NCBI GenBank assembly: GCA_026008535.1
Contig: BRKX01000015.1
Span: 20,233,501-20,297,500, forward strand
Source of the DNA: Perilla frutescens
Lineage: Eukaryota > Streptophyta > Magnoliopsida > Lamiales > Lamiaceae
Direction: 5' to 3'
DNA: 64,000 nucleotides
Shown here in pieces: positions 1 through 11,443 of the stretch. Both the position numbers and the translations under genes were made by a program. The notes under the pieces were generated by a model. That model searched no databases. It was not told where the DNA came from and saw only the letters and a list, made by a program, of their open reading frames with translations. Every line of letters begins with the position of its first letter. Within the stretch, counting starts at the first letter, position 1.

Positions 1-1848
1 CTTCCTGAGTGGTCGAATGGGACTAGCTTCAATGTTTCCGCCAGAGCTATTGGACCGTTTTCTTTTAGAAGGTGAACTGATAATGTCCTGAAAGGAATCA
101 GTTCCGGCTTGAGTCTCAGCATGCTGAAGTTGCTTAAGAGCAACTGCTGAGGTGGTCATCTTCAAGGTGGTCAGCTCTTTAATTCCTCTGCAGGATGAGC
201 TGGACTGATTTATCATCAGTTTTGCAGCTCTTGAGCAGGACTTGATAAGAGGAGTAACATAACCTCTGGACAGAAGATCTGGAGACGTGGCAGTGTCTTC
301 GTCATCTTTGGTTCCACTTTGTCCAGGATGTTGACTCCTTGGAGTTACCACCATTTGAGTATGAGAAAGATCTTGGTCTATCTCCACAGTGGTACCCGCG
401 GCTTATAGATGTGCTTTTTCCGACTGAATTGGATCAAGATTCAGTTGGAGGTAACTTTGATCGACTGGATTCTTAGCAAGCTGTTGGACAGTTGAAACTC
501 CTTGCAATCTCAAGTTGGCTTGAACATCAGCTAGCAGAGCCTTAGCTGGAATGTTATTATCAAGTCAATGCTTCATAATCCGCTGGACTTGCACAATATT
601 TGGAGGAAATGCATTTGAGGCTCCAATCTATTTAAGGCTCCAAGTCTCTTCAAGTTACCAAAAGCTCATGCCATGAAAGGCTGTTAGCAAGAAATGTGAC
701 TAGATGGACATTAAATGTCTCCAGTTATACCAGTAAAAGTACCGGTACAGCTGTTTGAACAGCTCGTTGTCTTGCTGGGCAACATATGTGAAGTGAGTGA
801 GAAGGAGATTCGTTATATCCTTCTGAGCACTCTTGACTTCATAATCGCTACTGTAGAAGGTGCGAACATTATCTTCAGTCAACTGGAGAGAAGGGCATGC
901 TCTCCTGAAGTACTCAGCTCCATAATTTGGATGAGGGATACCAATGAATGGAATGAGCTCATCTGGATCAGTGCAGGGTTTGAAATCAACTGATGATCCA
1001 TTTTTGGAGTGAAAAGAGGGAACTTCATTGGCATCTGAACTGCTTGAAGCTGTGTCACCAGACTTGGCTTTAGATCTCCTCTTCTTTTTGAGTGACTGAA
1101 GATGTGATTTCCCTTTCTTGGAAATCCAGTCCGATATGAGGATTGGCAGTGTGTCATCATTTGGAAGATTCAGCATATCTTTTAGGAGCTTGCTCATTCT
1201 TAGAACAAGTCCGACTTTAGACTCAAATTTCCCAGTTCTTTTTGAATCTGCAGCCTTGATGACTTGATGCTTGAATTGGGAGAAGACAAATTCTGCCCAA
1301 TTAGCTTCCAATCTTTCAACAAGGTGTATCATTACCTTGTATCTTTCTTGAGTCAACTGACTCAAGCTTCCAATGGCGTCGAACATCATTTTATTTGTGA
1401 TATCAAGTATGACTCCATACTTGGGCTTCAAATCAGTGTTGGTTGTGGTGAAACTGAATTGCTTGTAGCAATTTGAAGCACGCCATTTTTTCCAGTAAGG
1501 TTCAGCCGAATATTTCAGATCTTGAACCCTGGAGCCTTTTCTGGGAAGTTGAAAGATTTCTGCAATCTTTCTTTTAGTGATTTGGAGTTTCTTTCCTTGA
1601 ATCACTGATTGTATGACCTTCCCATCTGCAGTGACCTTTGCTTGAAGCAAGAACTCACTTACCAAGTTTTGTCTGAAGAATCTTGAAGGAGTTTCTAGGT
1701 AGTGCAGAATTCCGGTCTTGTGTAGATTGACCAGAAGAAAATTATTGTTTGATACTTTAAGAATCAATTGAAATTTCTGTCTTTCCAGAAATTTATCTCT
1801 CATCATTTGCTCTTTGAAAGAAGTAAGAGCTTTGAATGTTTCAACCAT
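1..1848 (-). pseudogene. Sirevirus non-canonical ORF, downstream copy (ORF-B), runs off window
   Basis: The start is the ATG at 1846-1848. The frame is open for 382 codons to a TAG at 700-702 and then continues in the same frame through several more stops to the window edge. I know no function. The N-terminal half is a globular-looking region. Near its middle is a motif with W-A-x-F-x-F-x-Q-x, and later C-T-D-P ending in Y-W-x-x-W-R-H. The upstream copy at 2241-4942 has the same motifs in the same order, so the two are paralogues. Past the TAG the related block F-H-x-M-S-F-W is still recognisable, followed by a Ser/Gln/Asp-rich tail and a basic KRKR cluster near position 50-65 that could be a nuclear signal. 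No hydrophobic membrane segment or signal peptide is visible, so it does not look like an envelope protein. I recall similar proteins, unverified, as hypothetical proteins linked to retroelements in Lamiales. Confidence 0.65.
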
Positions 1849-2240
1849 TTTTTTTAGAATATTGGCTGACTTTGAATTGAAAACTTTTTGAGAGAGAGAG
1901 AGAACACTCTTTTGAAAGATGATTTTCTCTTCTAAAGCTTTTAAGTGCTTTGATGCTGTATTGTATTGTATTCTCTCAAAATTTTTAGCAAGGGGTTTTT
2001 ATGAGTGAGAAGGAGACTCATAAATGTGTTGGTTGAAAGAATTAAATTTTCTTGTTGTTTTCCTTTGGCTTTTGACATGACTGTGAAACGTGTCATTGGT
2101 CTGCCAACCGTCCGAAATTTCAAAATAGATGTTGGCACGTCATTTATTTTGCAAAAGCAATTTTTTATACAAATTTTTTGAAAAAATCTAAAGTACACTG
2201 AATCACAAGAGACTTAAATCAACTTTGTGTGATCAGGCTC
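1849..2240 (-). other. Spacer between the two Sirevirus extra ORFs
   Basis: AT-rich, non-coding on both strands. On the minus strand it would be the leader of ORF-B: a (GA)-type tract lies at about 1889-1902 just upstream of its ATG. It shares the short words ACACGTCAT/GCACGTCAT with the leader of ORF-A near 5259, which hints that both ORFs carry related 5' regions. No TATA box is convincing. Confidence 0.4.
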
Positions 2241-4942
2241 TTAGTCTTGCTTGTGTTCAGTTCTTCTTCTTTTGGCGGCAGGCAAGATGGGGCTGCTTTC
2301 CTCATCATCAGAGCTAGAGGACTCACCTTCAGATGTTTGTAGTCCGGTGTAGGCCTGAAGCTTTCTGATCAGCTTCTCATGCCACTTCAACTATTGTTGA
2401 AGGCTCTAAAGTAGTTCTCCTTGAGCCATTAATTGGCCTGGTGTATGCCTAGACTGATCGTCTGCTTGAATTGTTCCTGTCGGACTGGACTGATCAGTTG
2501 CATTGACTAGTTGTATATCATCTCCTCTGGATGATGCTTCATCTCCATCTTCAGCCGCTTCAAGTTCTTCAAAGAGAACTGTTTTGGATTGAGCGGCTGT
2601 TTGCTCAGCAGTTTCGGTCGCTAACTGATCTACATCCCCCAGATCAATTGTGTCATTGTGGCTTGATTCAGGAGGGGTCTCTAGATTCGTCTGAGCTTGA
2701 GCTTGAAGTGCAATCTGGACTGGATCAGCAAAACTTACCATGTCCTGCACTTTAGGAGCGATTGTCAGCTTAATTGATTGGTCAGCTGGATCTTCAGCAG
2801 CTGTTTCTTCTTCTGCTGATGGAGAAGAAGGCTATGTTGGAGCAGCGTGGGATTCTTCGTGGATGACTGAGGATCCAAAGGGTTCCTCAGTTGGTTGATC
2901 AGTTCTGCTTACTGGTTGAACTGATGACTTGAGTAATTCATCCAACTTCTCGTTACTGACAGTTCTTTCTGCAGCAACTTTTGCAGCTTTTGGCTGGGTA
3001 GGAGAGTCTAGGTTGTTAATTTCATATTCTTCAATCTGTGGATGTACTCCCGATTGTAATTCATTTGCAGTTTCATCAATGATGTCATCGATTGGAGTCT
3101 CTTCTTCACTATGAGGGGAACTTCTAGCATCATTCCTTGGCTCATGTTTCGTCAGTTCGTCAAACAGTAATTTTTACTTTATCCTGATGTATTTTCATTT
3201 TGTTTCTTCGTTCTTATCAGGATAGACAGGAAACTGTATTCTTTTCAGTTTGCTTATTTCTTCGACAATTCCGAACATGGATCCCTCTGATAGATTTGCA
3301 CATTGTTTATGAAGATAAAGCTTTTGTTTGAGCTCGTTTCTTTTTATTGCCCAGGCTTTCTTGGTTCTTATCCACTCTGAGCTCCATTTATCTTCTCGTT
3401 TCCAGAAACTCATTTCGTGAAATCCTAAGAGCATCAAGAATGAATCAGCTTCATATACATGCCTCCAAAGAAACCAGTAAACATACCTTACCAAGGTTTT
3501 ATAGAGCTCTTCATAACCAGTTAACTATGCTACAAAGTGTCGAGCTGTGTACTGGTTAGTTTGTTCTATAGCCCGGTTCCTGATACTCTCTCCTTTTGAG
3601 AATGCTTTGATGTTCCCTTTAGTCTTGGGCATCGGCGGGCAAGTGAACTGGAAGTAGTCTGCTCCAGCTCATTTGTGTGGAATTTCTTGAGCAGGAATGA
3701 TGTCCCTTGGGTCTGTACATAGCCCAAAATCAACAACAGTCTGATGTATGTTTTCTTCAGTTGTGATCCTTGAAGGATTTGGTAGAGGACTTTGAGGTCT
3801 TCTTGTCTTCAGTTTTGATGATTTTCTAGCAGTTTTGTCATCTTGTGTGTGATTTGCTGATGATTCGGCTAAAGAGATTTCTTCAATGATGATTGGTCTT
3901 CTTGCTCTTCTGACTGATGGCTGAGCTGGTGATCCAGTCTCGGTTGCTTGAAATAGAGATCTGGCGTCAACTGATCTGAGAAGTTGAATATTTAGCAGTT
4001 TGCGGAATTTCTGAGACAAATGAATATCATCCTCAGAGTCTGTGGATATTCCTTTCGGTTATTCAATGACTGTTTTCTTCCCTTTTCCTTTATAAGCAGT
4101 TTTCTTCTTGTGTTGAGTATTTTGCTGAATGGCAGGCTCATTGATAGAGATTGACTTTGTTCGTGGTTTTGGAATATAGTCCTACCACGTGACAGTTGTG
4201 AAGAGTCTATCTTCCTTCATCTGGTCAGAGAGTTGTTTCTCCAGAATCAAGCTGATTCTGTTGAGAAAGCACATTCCGTGAGGAAAGTTCTTGTCATCGC
4301 CATTCTTTTCCCAGGAGTCGATGAATCTATTGAGTTGCCCAAAGAAGAATTTCGCCCAGTTGATCTTGATCTGATACATGATTGCCGCACATACTTGATA
4401 TTTGGGCTCTGATATTTCTTTCCAGCTTCCAGCAGTTTCGATGATTATCTTTCAAGCAATTGAGCCTAATACTTGAAATTCTTCCTTGAAGAGAGAGATG
4501 TAATGATTCTTCTTGAATTTAGAGATTGCCCTGCTCATTTCCACAGTCTGTAATTACTCTCTGGATCAGAGTGAATATCTTTAAGGTTGACTCCACTGGT
4601 TGAGAGGTTGAACATTGCTTCAGCTGTGACTTTGAACCCTTGCCCTCTCACTTTTATAGTAAAGAAATCCTCTTTATTGTAGCCGTCAGAGTTGAAATAG
4701 AACTCTGTTGCTACTTCTGAGTAGACTCTTGAAGCGGCAACTTCGAGAAATACTTGCAGTTGAGCATCATATAGTCTGGCAATGATTTCTCCACTCAGTT
4801 CTGAGTTCTCACAATTGTCAGAGAACACAGTTGGTTCAAAGAACCTATCCTTGAGCAGGTTGTCACAGAACCTAGATGAGTTTTCTTTACTTGTTTGAAA
4901 ATTGAACTCTCTTTTGGTACGGCGAACAGGATTCTGAGCCAT
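2241..4942 (-). pseudogene. Sirevirus non-canonical ORF, upstream copy (ORF-A)
   Basis: The first ATG of the conserved frame is at 4940-4942 and the final stop is the TAA at 2241-2243, giving about 900 codons. One frameshift lies near 4535 (after the residues L-W-K), and several in-frame stops interrupt the rest. The order of recognisable blocks matches ORF-B: an N-terminal region, a W-A-K-F-F-F block at about 4340, C-T-D-P at about 3720, W-F-L-W-R-H followed by F-H-E-M-S-F-W at about 3420-3460. A long acidic, Ser/Thr/Gln-rich low-complexity region follows (about 2400-3150). The C-terminus is P-A-A-K-R-R-R-T-E-H-K, a good nuclear localisation signal candidate. No enzyme motif is visible. Position between the copia RNase H and the 3' LTR corresponds to the env-like slot of Sireviruses, but no membrane segment is present. 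Function unknown. Confidence 0.65.
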
Positions 4943-5570
4943 GATTTCTGTTTGAGGGTTTTTAGAAGTAAAGGTGAGAATTTTGAGTCGACTTAGGGTT
5001 TGCTCTTTAGGTAGGAGAGAGGTGTGCTTTGAAGATAGAAAGTCAGAAGATGATACATGTAGGTTTGAAACTCTAGCCAAGTTATTTATGATGAGGGATG
5101 GAGTCAATCTAACAGTCAGAGAATTTTAACTCTAATTAATTTTAATGGTTTTGATCACACGGTGCAGAAGAGTCGGCTGAATGTGGCGTTCAAAATCTAT
5201 CCATCATGAATTTATGAGGGGATAGAGAAGGTAGATGGGTCCAACAGTAATATTGAGAAGACACGTCATTTTACCGTTCAGTAATAAATTCAACTTTTGA
5301 ACTTACCTGATATTGGTTCTCCTCCATTCTCCTCATGGCATTGAGCTGCTGACGTCATCAGTTGCCTTCTCGACTGATGACCTGCTTGGAGTGTTTAGTT
5401 CCAGCTAGATTCTCTTTAGCTTTGACTCCTTGTCAGCTTATGCGGTCCTCTTCAGCTTTGCTCCCCTTAAGCTTGTCAGCTGATTCCTTCAGCTGAAGCT
5501 TTGTTTTCTTCAGTCAATTTGAAATTCAACTGCTCTCATCAGTTGAATATGACTGGTTGAGAACTGATGC
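4943..5570 (-). other. Sirevirus spacer between pol end and ORF-A, up to the Athila-1 insertion
   Basis: Non-coding on the minus strand apart from an in-frame 55-codon extension upstream of the chosen ORF-A start, which I treat as leader. Rich in CAGCTGAT/GATCAG words, a composition shared with the LTR and gag of the same element. It continues directly at 12774 once Athila-1 and one GATGC copy are removed. Confidence 0.5.
5566..5570. repeat. Athila-1 target-site duplication, left copy (GATGC)
   Basis: GATGC directly precedes the left LTR and is repeated at 12774-12778 immediately after the right LTR. Five base pairs is the usual duplication length for gypsy integrases. Confidence 0.9.
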
Positions 5571-6914
5571 TGGTGCGTCGTTCTTCACCAAAAATAATCC
5601 GACCAGCAGTCGGTATGCCCACACTACCCAGAATAGTAGCGAGCAAGATCATCTCCCAAAGGACCGGTGAGAATTATTTGAACCTTCAGTCTGCAGTAAC
5701 CAAACTTTCCACACGAATTTTGTTGTTATAACGTAAAAACCAAAATAAAGCAAATAAACCAGAGAGTAGTTTTCTTAACAGATTTAAAAGTATTCCAGCT
5801 TCTAATTAACTCCACCCTAGCTTAATTATTCCAATCCTCGATGCAAAGATATTTCCAATTAATGCATGCAAACCAGTTATAGCCATCGAAGACACTTCTG
5901 ACGCGGCCTAATTTCTCCTTAGTTTCTCGATAATCAGGAAGACACTTCACTAATTATTTCCCTAATCGACTGACAACCGTAAGAGACACTCTATAGATTT
6001 AATGAGCTGACAGCGTTAGACACTAGAGAAACCCAATTCGAAACCAACAGACTCTGACACAAGACTGTCGAATTAAGACTGCTCTTCCCTCAATTCTGAA
6101 GAATCGTTGTACCACTAATTAAACCTAAACCACGATTACGGATGGCCGATTTAATTGGCTACTAATTAATTCCAATCTACTAAATATTTGCGACTACCTA
6201 GCAGAGCCGAAACAATTAACAACTTTAAACACAGAGAATCACAGATGCATGCAATTAATTAAAGCAAAAGGAACATTTAGATCACACAGAATAATTATGC
6301 CAGGGTTTCGTTAATCTTCACCGGAATAGAACGCGCTTAGCTTGAATTCATTCTTGGATTGGCACTTCAGAAATTAATTGATAGAAAGAACGATGAAGAA
6401 AGAATGAAATTGAATAGTGAAAATATCTACAGAGAAAAAAAATCGTTCCGCCCATGTTTCTAGTGTCTGGAATAATTTGTACTGCAATGGATAGAGTCCT
6501 ACTCTATCTAGAAGTCTTTTTATACAAATCCTTAATTAATTAATTAATTAAAAAGCATCATAATCCTAATCCAACTAGGAAAATAATAAAAACAGAGTCC
6601 AACAGTAATAAAAGAGGCCAGTATTTTCATCCATGGCCCACAACTGGTGCAGATCCACTATCTCCAGTCCAAATACTCGTATAATCCATCAGTTAGTATG
6701 CCCATACTGACTGCCTTCCAGACTCTTCAGCTTTTCTTCAATCAAATTGCGTCCAAACCCTCCAAAACAATGCCATTATCTCCACTTCCATGTCAACCAC
6801 CTGAAATTAACCACAAGACACGAATTCTTCCACAAAACTTGACCATAGGGTGAGTAACACTGCAAAAATATACCAAAAATTACTCAAAATATATACGAAA
6901 TAACAACCTAATCA
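5571..6914 (-). repeat. Athila-1 3' LTR
   Basis: This 1344-bp direct repeat of 11444-12773 has TG...CA ends. The two copies differ by scattered substitutions and one short indel near 5898 (about 12 bases absent from the right copy), suggesting a fairly young insertion. It contains a palindromic GTTAGTATG-CC-CATACTGAC segment at 6692-6711. Confidence 0.92.
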
Positions 6915-6927
6915 AACCCCCACACTT
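6915..6927 (-). promoter_or_regulatory. Athila-1 polypurine tract
   Basis: On the minus strand this reads AAGTGTGGGGGTT, directly abutting the 3' LTR. This is the plus-strand primer for reverse transcription and matches the PPT type of Athila elements. Confidence 0.85.
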
Positions 6928-8162
6928 AGACAATGCTTGTCCTCGAGCAATACTAAACAAAAGATAGACTCAAGAAAAACTCAAAGACGACAAGACAATC
7001 ATTGGCAACCTTCAATGGAAAACAATAAAAGTCGGAGGCAAGATACAATCATCTACAGACCATAAACCAATCTCTTGTTTCATAAGACTAGACCCATGCT
7101 TTTCATTCAAGTCAAAAACATGCAAAACCAATCCTGTCTTACCAAGATTCACTCAAGTTCTCACAAAAGATAATAAGGACAGAATTTAATTCACACAAAT
7201 CGTAACTTGATGCTTTCAAGCATAAATTTGCCCATATGTCAAAATCTCTACCATGCAAATGAGATTTATACACAAATCAAAAGGTCTTTTTGCACGGGTT
7301 GTAACGGGGCTAGGGTGCATAGGTAGGATAAAAAGGATGAAATGGCTCAAATAATTGAAAACATGTAAGCATATCAAATACATTCACCAAGTTCGTCTAC
7401 AACTTCCCAAATAAATCAACAAAAACCAATTGAGTGCTGGTTTCCAATAATACAGGGCTACAGAATAAATGATATCAATTAAGCATAGCCCCTTTTATTC
7501 CATACTCGTTATATTCCTTATTTTATTTCTCATTTTTTTCTTCTTCTTCTTTTTTCATCTCTTTTTTTCTTTTTTGGAATAGAACAGAGACAAATACACA
7601 TTCGTCAACTTTCCAACACCAATATTTTCAAGCAGACTTTAAACTCATTTCAACACAAAAATACACTTACATGTTTTCTGGGGACAAGAGCAGGCCAAAA
7701 GGCTAAGACTTAATTATTTAGTGGCTATTTATAATAAAAAAGAAATGGATTAGGCACAACGGGTTCACTAATGGACAATTAAGGGCATGGATAATTTTTT
7801 AAGCCAAAGCAATGGGTAATCCTAAATGCCTTAACAATTTTCATGCAAAGAAACTCAAAAAACAGTGTGACTATGGCAACTGGGAAAATCAGAAATCCAA
7901 CATTTAAGTACGATACACTTAGCAAGAAAATAAATTGATCTTTCTCATATATAATGCTCATTAGGCTCAATTCTCACAATATAGTAAGCTTCAACAAATT
8001 TGATTAAATTTTGCATATTTCCTCATTCAAGAATACATACAAGCATGTGCACATTTTAATCACAAGAGATAAACCATCTACTCAAGACCAATCCCATATC
8101 ATACTCCTTCTTATCATGCAATCCATCTCAAGTAAGCCAATGATTTGACACACTAAAACCAC

Positions 8163-8199
<37 letters not shown>

Positions 8200-8558
8200 C
8201 TAAACAGAAAAGGCAAAACTAACTCTTCCCCCACACTTAAACATCACAGTGTTCTCACTGTGCAAAAGAGGAGAGCGACCCAAAAGAAAATACAGAAAAG
8301 CATAAAAAAACTATACAAAAGGGAAGAAAATGCAAACTGTGCGATCACTAGGAAGAGGACCGGGAGAAGTTGGTGACGGCTTGTTCAATAGCAGCAAGTC
8401 GATCACTGAGGTTATCTAGCTTGCTCTCGATCCAGCGAGATGAGAACATATTGGCCCTTCTGCTAAGAGAAAGAGATTAGGGCTCGATAAATCTGATTAG
8501 GGAGTTTTATTATTATTTTTTTTGAAATAAAAGAAAAAAAAACAAATTCAAATAAATG
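6928..8558 (-). other. Athila-1 long 3' non-coding region
   Basis: About 1.6 kb without a credible ORF on either strand. It contains a (TA)n tract at 8169-8198 and a second polypurine-like block at 8227-8237 (minus strand TAAGTGTGGGGGA type). A perfect hairpin, CACAGTG-TTCT-CACTGTG, lies at 8245-8262. Long 3' non-coding stretches between pol and the PPT are normal for Athila-group elements. Confidence 0.7.
8227..8262 (-). promoter_or_regulatory. Second PPT-like block with adjacent perfect hairpin
   Basis: A purine block on the minus strand nearly identical to the true PPT core is followed on the plus strand by CACAGTG-TTCT-CACTGTG (7-bp arms). It could act as an internal plus-strand primer or RNA structure. 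No function is shown. Confidence 0.45.
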
Positions 8559-8576
8559 CTCGGGTTGCCTCCCGAG
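8559..8576 (-). other. Conserved post-pol hairpin of Athila-type elements
   Basis: CTCGGG-TTGCCT-CCCGAG forms a 6-bp stem. On the minus strand it reads ...TTCTCGGGAGGCAACCCGAG, which I recall as a conserved segment just after the pol stop in Athila/Tat elements. Its presence here shows that the deletion removed RT to integrase but kept the end of the coding region. Confidence 0.55.
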
Positions 8577-8622
8577 AAGTGCCCTTATTTAATGTCCGAG
8601 GCTCGACACAATCAGAACTCGA

Positions 8623-9786
8623 TCATGTGATAAATTCGACAGTGGCCAGATTTACCCCGTCGAGAGTAGTCGTCTCCATCCCCGCACTTTTATGCTTCTT
8701 AAAAAGCTTGACCAACCTTGCTTCTTGCTCTTTGCAAAGAGCATTGCTCATGATGACAGACAACATGTCTTGCTTTCCCAGAGAAACATATTTCAGATGC
8801 TCCGAAAGCATCTTCAATTCCAACATTGGAGCTTTCACAACAGATGGCAAAATCGGCTCCGAGTTGATCGATATGGGCATACTGCTTGACAGATGCTGAT
8901 TGGGAAACTCATTGGTAGCATACAGCTGCATGATAACATCTCGAATCTCCTTATCTTCTTCTGTTATTGCAGCGGTATCAGTCATTCTACCAAATAGTAC
9001 ATGTTCTAGATTATCTTCCCTGAAATGATTCTCAACAAAATCATCAACTAATGGGTCGACAACATCAATCATATACAGAGCTTCAGGATCCTCAACATGC
9101 TTCATAGCTTCAAAAATATTAAATGTGATAATATCACTATCAAATTCAAAGCTAAGAATACCCTTATCAACATCAATTTTTGTTCTAGCAGTTTTTATGA
9201 ATGGTCTTCCTAAAAGGATCATAGGTCTATGTGCAGAGAAGGAATCACCCATGTCAACTATATAACAATCCACAGGAAAAATCAATTCATTAACTTTTAC
9301 TAGAACATCTTCAACTACACCTTGAGGATATGCATTAGACTTATCAGCTAACTGAATAATTGCACGAGTGTCTTTCATAGGTCCTAATTGCAATTCCTTG
9401 TACATAGAAAGAGGCAGAACATTTATGGATGCGCCTAAATCTAGCATAACTCTCTCAACCTTCTTGCTACCAAATATGCAAAGAATAGTAAACATACCAG
9501 GATCCCTACATTTGTGTGGAAATTTTCTTTGAATAATAGTAGAAACATTCTCACCAACTTTAACTTTCGCATCTTTCCCATATCGCATCTTTTTAGCACA
9601 CAGTTCTTTCAAAAATTTTACGTACCTGGGAACTTGCTTAATAGCATCTATCAGAGGCAAATTAATCTCTACCTTCTTGAACAGCTCGAGGATCTCCTTT
9701 TCATCAACCTCCTTCTTATTTTGAACCAACCTGGAAGGAAAAGGAGCTGCAGTCAACAATTGAGAATTAGAAATTTTTGGATCCAA
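8623..9786 (-). pseudogene. Athila-1 protease region, C-terminally truncated pol
   Basis: An open frame of 387 codons. The first part is the gag-protease linker (K-E-I-L-E-L-F-K-K-V-E-I-N-L-P). The retropepsin motif D-L-G-A-S-I-N-V-L-P lies at about residues 117-126, with the flap/terminal motif I-L-L-G-R-P-F at about residue 190. These mark an aspartic protease that would cleave the polyprotein. Sequence is collinear with 15146-16105 of Athila-2 up to H-K-S-A at about 8680. After that the normal link to RT is replaced by about 20 unrelated codons and a stop. The protease itself looks intact; RT, RNase H and integrase are absent. Confidence 0.85.
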
Positions 9787-9793
9787 ACTTACC

Positions 9794-11210
9794 TTGGGAG
9801 GAGAAGATTCAGCAGATTGTTTTTCCTCTGCCTTGGATTCTTTGTTTTACACTTCAGCGTGCTCTTCCGGCTCCTTTTCTTTCTTCTTAGTCTCTAATTC
9901 AACTAACTCCTTTGCACTTCTCAAAGTGACAGTGCAAACATGCCCTTTTGGATTCATTTCAGTTTGGGATGGGAGTTTGCCCTGATTTGCTTGTAGCTTG
10001 TTCACCTGAGTGGCGAGCTGGGTGATTTGAGTGCCCATACTCGCCAAGGCAGCTTGTGTCCTTGCTGGAAAGCTTTTTGACTCTGCGCCAGACTATTAAC
10101 AAGTGCACTGTTTTGCTCTAAATACTTCATGATATCGTTCACGCTTGGCGCAGTACGATCGGTATGGGCATACTGACCACCATGCGGCTGTCTCTGAGGT
10201 AAAACTCCAAGTGCCTTTTGATCGAGCTGCCTCCAGCCAAAGTTTGGATGGTCCCTCCAACCTGGGTTGTACGTATTTGAGCACGGATCATAATTCCTCC
10301 ATCTAAAGGCATCTTGTTGTGCATCTTCAGATCCATAACATGCATGTTTGGTTGATGGATCTTGCAATGTAGGACAAGAATTAGTAAAGTGCCCATTTTC
10401 TGAACATACTCCACAGCGGACGTTTTGCGTCTGTGCTACAGCTAAACCTCGAACCAAAGAAGTCAGAGCATCGATCTTCTCGTTGACACTAGAGATGTCT
10501 GCTCACTCAACTCTCTTCACAGATCGGTATCGATCATCATCCTCATCCTCCTATTGCTGACCTCCAGAAACCATGTCGATGATGAGCTGCTTCACCTCTG
10601 CTAGAATCTTGTTAGTTAGCGACCCTCCGCTAGCAGCATCGACTATTTTCCTGTCAAAATTTGACACACCACGATAAAAATAGTTAGTGAGCAACTGATA
10701 TTCAGAAAAAACATGGTCTCGACATTTGTGGCACAACTGTTAGAATCTCTCCCAGTAGTCGGCTAGACTTTCATTATGTTTCTGCTTGATGCTGCTGATC
10801 GCCATTCTCAAATTTACAGCTCTGGATTCCGGGAAGAACTTGCGCAAGAATTGTTCTTCCAACTTATTCCAGGTGGTAATCGAACCGGATAGAAGATCAA
10901 ATAGCCAATCTCTAGCTTTACCCTGCAAAGTATAAGAAAAAGTCAATAATCTCAAATTATCAGAAGAAAAACCTTGAGGACGTAAAGTAGAGAAAACTAA
11001 ATCAAATTCGACTAAGTGCTTATGTACACTTTCTCCGGGTAAATCACTGAACTTGGATAGAACTTGAATAATACCAGACCTTATTTCAGAATTCTGAGCA
11101 ATATTAAGCAAAACGATGCAAATTGGTCGATTGTTTCTATGCTGACCCAACTCCTTGATCTGTAGTTCTTGCTCAGGTGCTTGATTGTGAGCCATATCTT
11201 CTTCGAACAA
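9794..11210 (-). pseudogene. Athila-1 gag
   Basis: Gag starts at either ATG 11208-11210 or ATG 11193-11195 (M-A-H-N-Q), the latter closer to family usage. The capsid-like region contains F-S-D-L-P and the run R-L-L-T-F-S-Y-T-L-Q-G-K-A-R-D-W-L-F, followed by F-L-R-K-F-F-P, typical of the gypsy retrotransposon gag domain. A CCHC knuckle C-G-V-C-S-E-N-G-H-F-T-N-S-C lies near 10390-10430. In-frame stops occur near 10738 and 10549 and a frameshift near 10060, so it could not give full-length gag. Collinear with Athila-2 gag at 16343-17823. Confidence 0.85.
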
Positions 11211-11420
11211 TTAATCAATATCAAAACGTTCTGGTTCAAATGTTGAAGCTCCTTTAGACTCTCTTGCAATCTTCCTCGACCTTCGTAAAGTCCTATCCGG
11301 TTCTGGATTGAATTCTAGACTTCATTTCTGTGAGGACCGAGTCATGCACTGAAAAAACAAAACAAAATAAAAAGAAATGGCAAACTAAAAATATTAGAAT
11401 AATCACTACTTAAAAACCGA

Positions 11421-11438
11421 TCCCCGGCAACGGCGCCA
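11421..11438 (-). promoter_or_regulatory. Athila-1 primer binding site (tRNA-Asp)
   Basis: The minus strand reads TGGCGCCGTTGCCGGGGA, complementary to the 3' end of plant tRNA-Asp, five bases inside the right LTR. This PBS type is characteristic of Athila elements. Confidence 0.9.
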
Positions 11439-11443
11439 AAATT

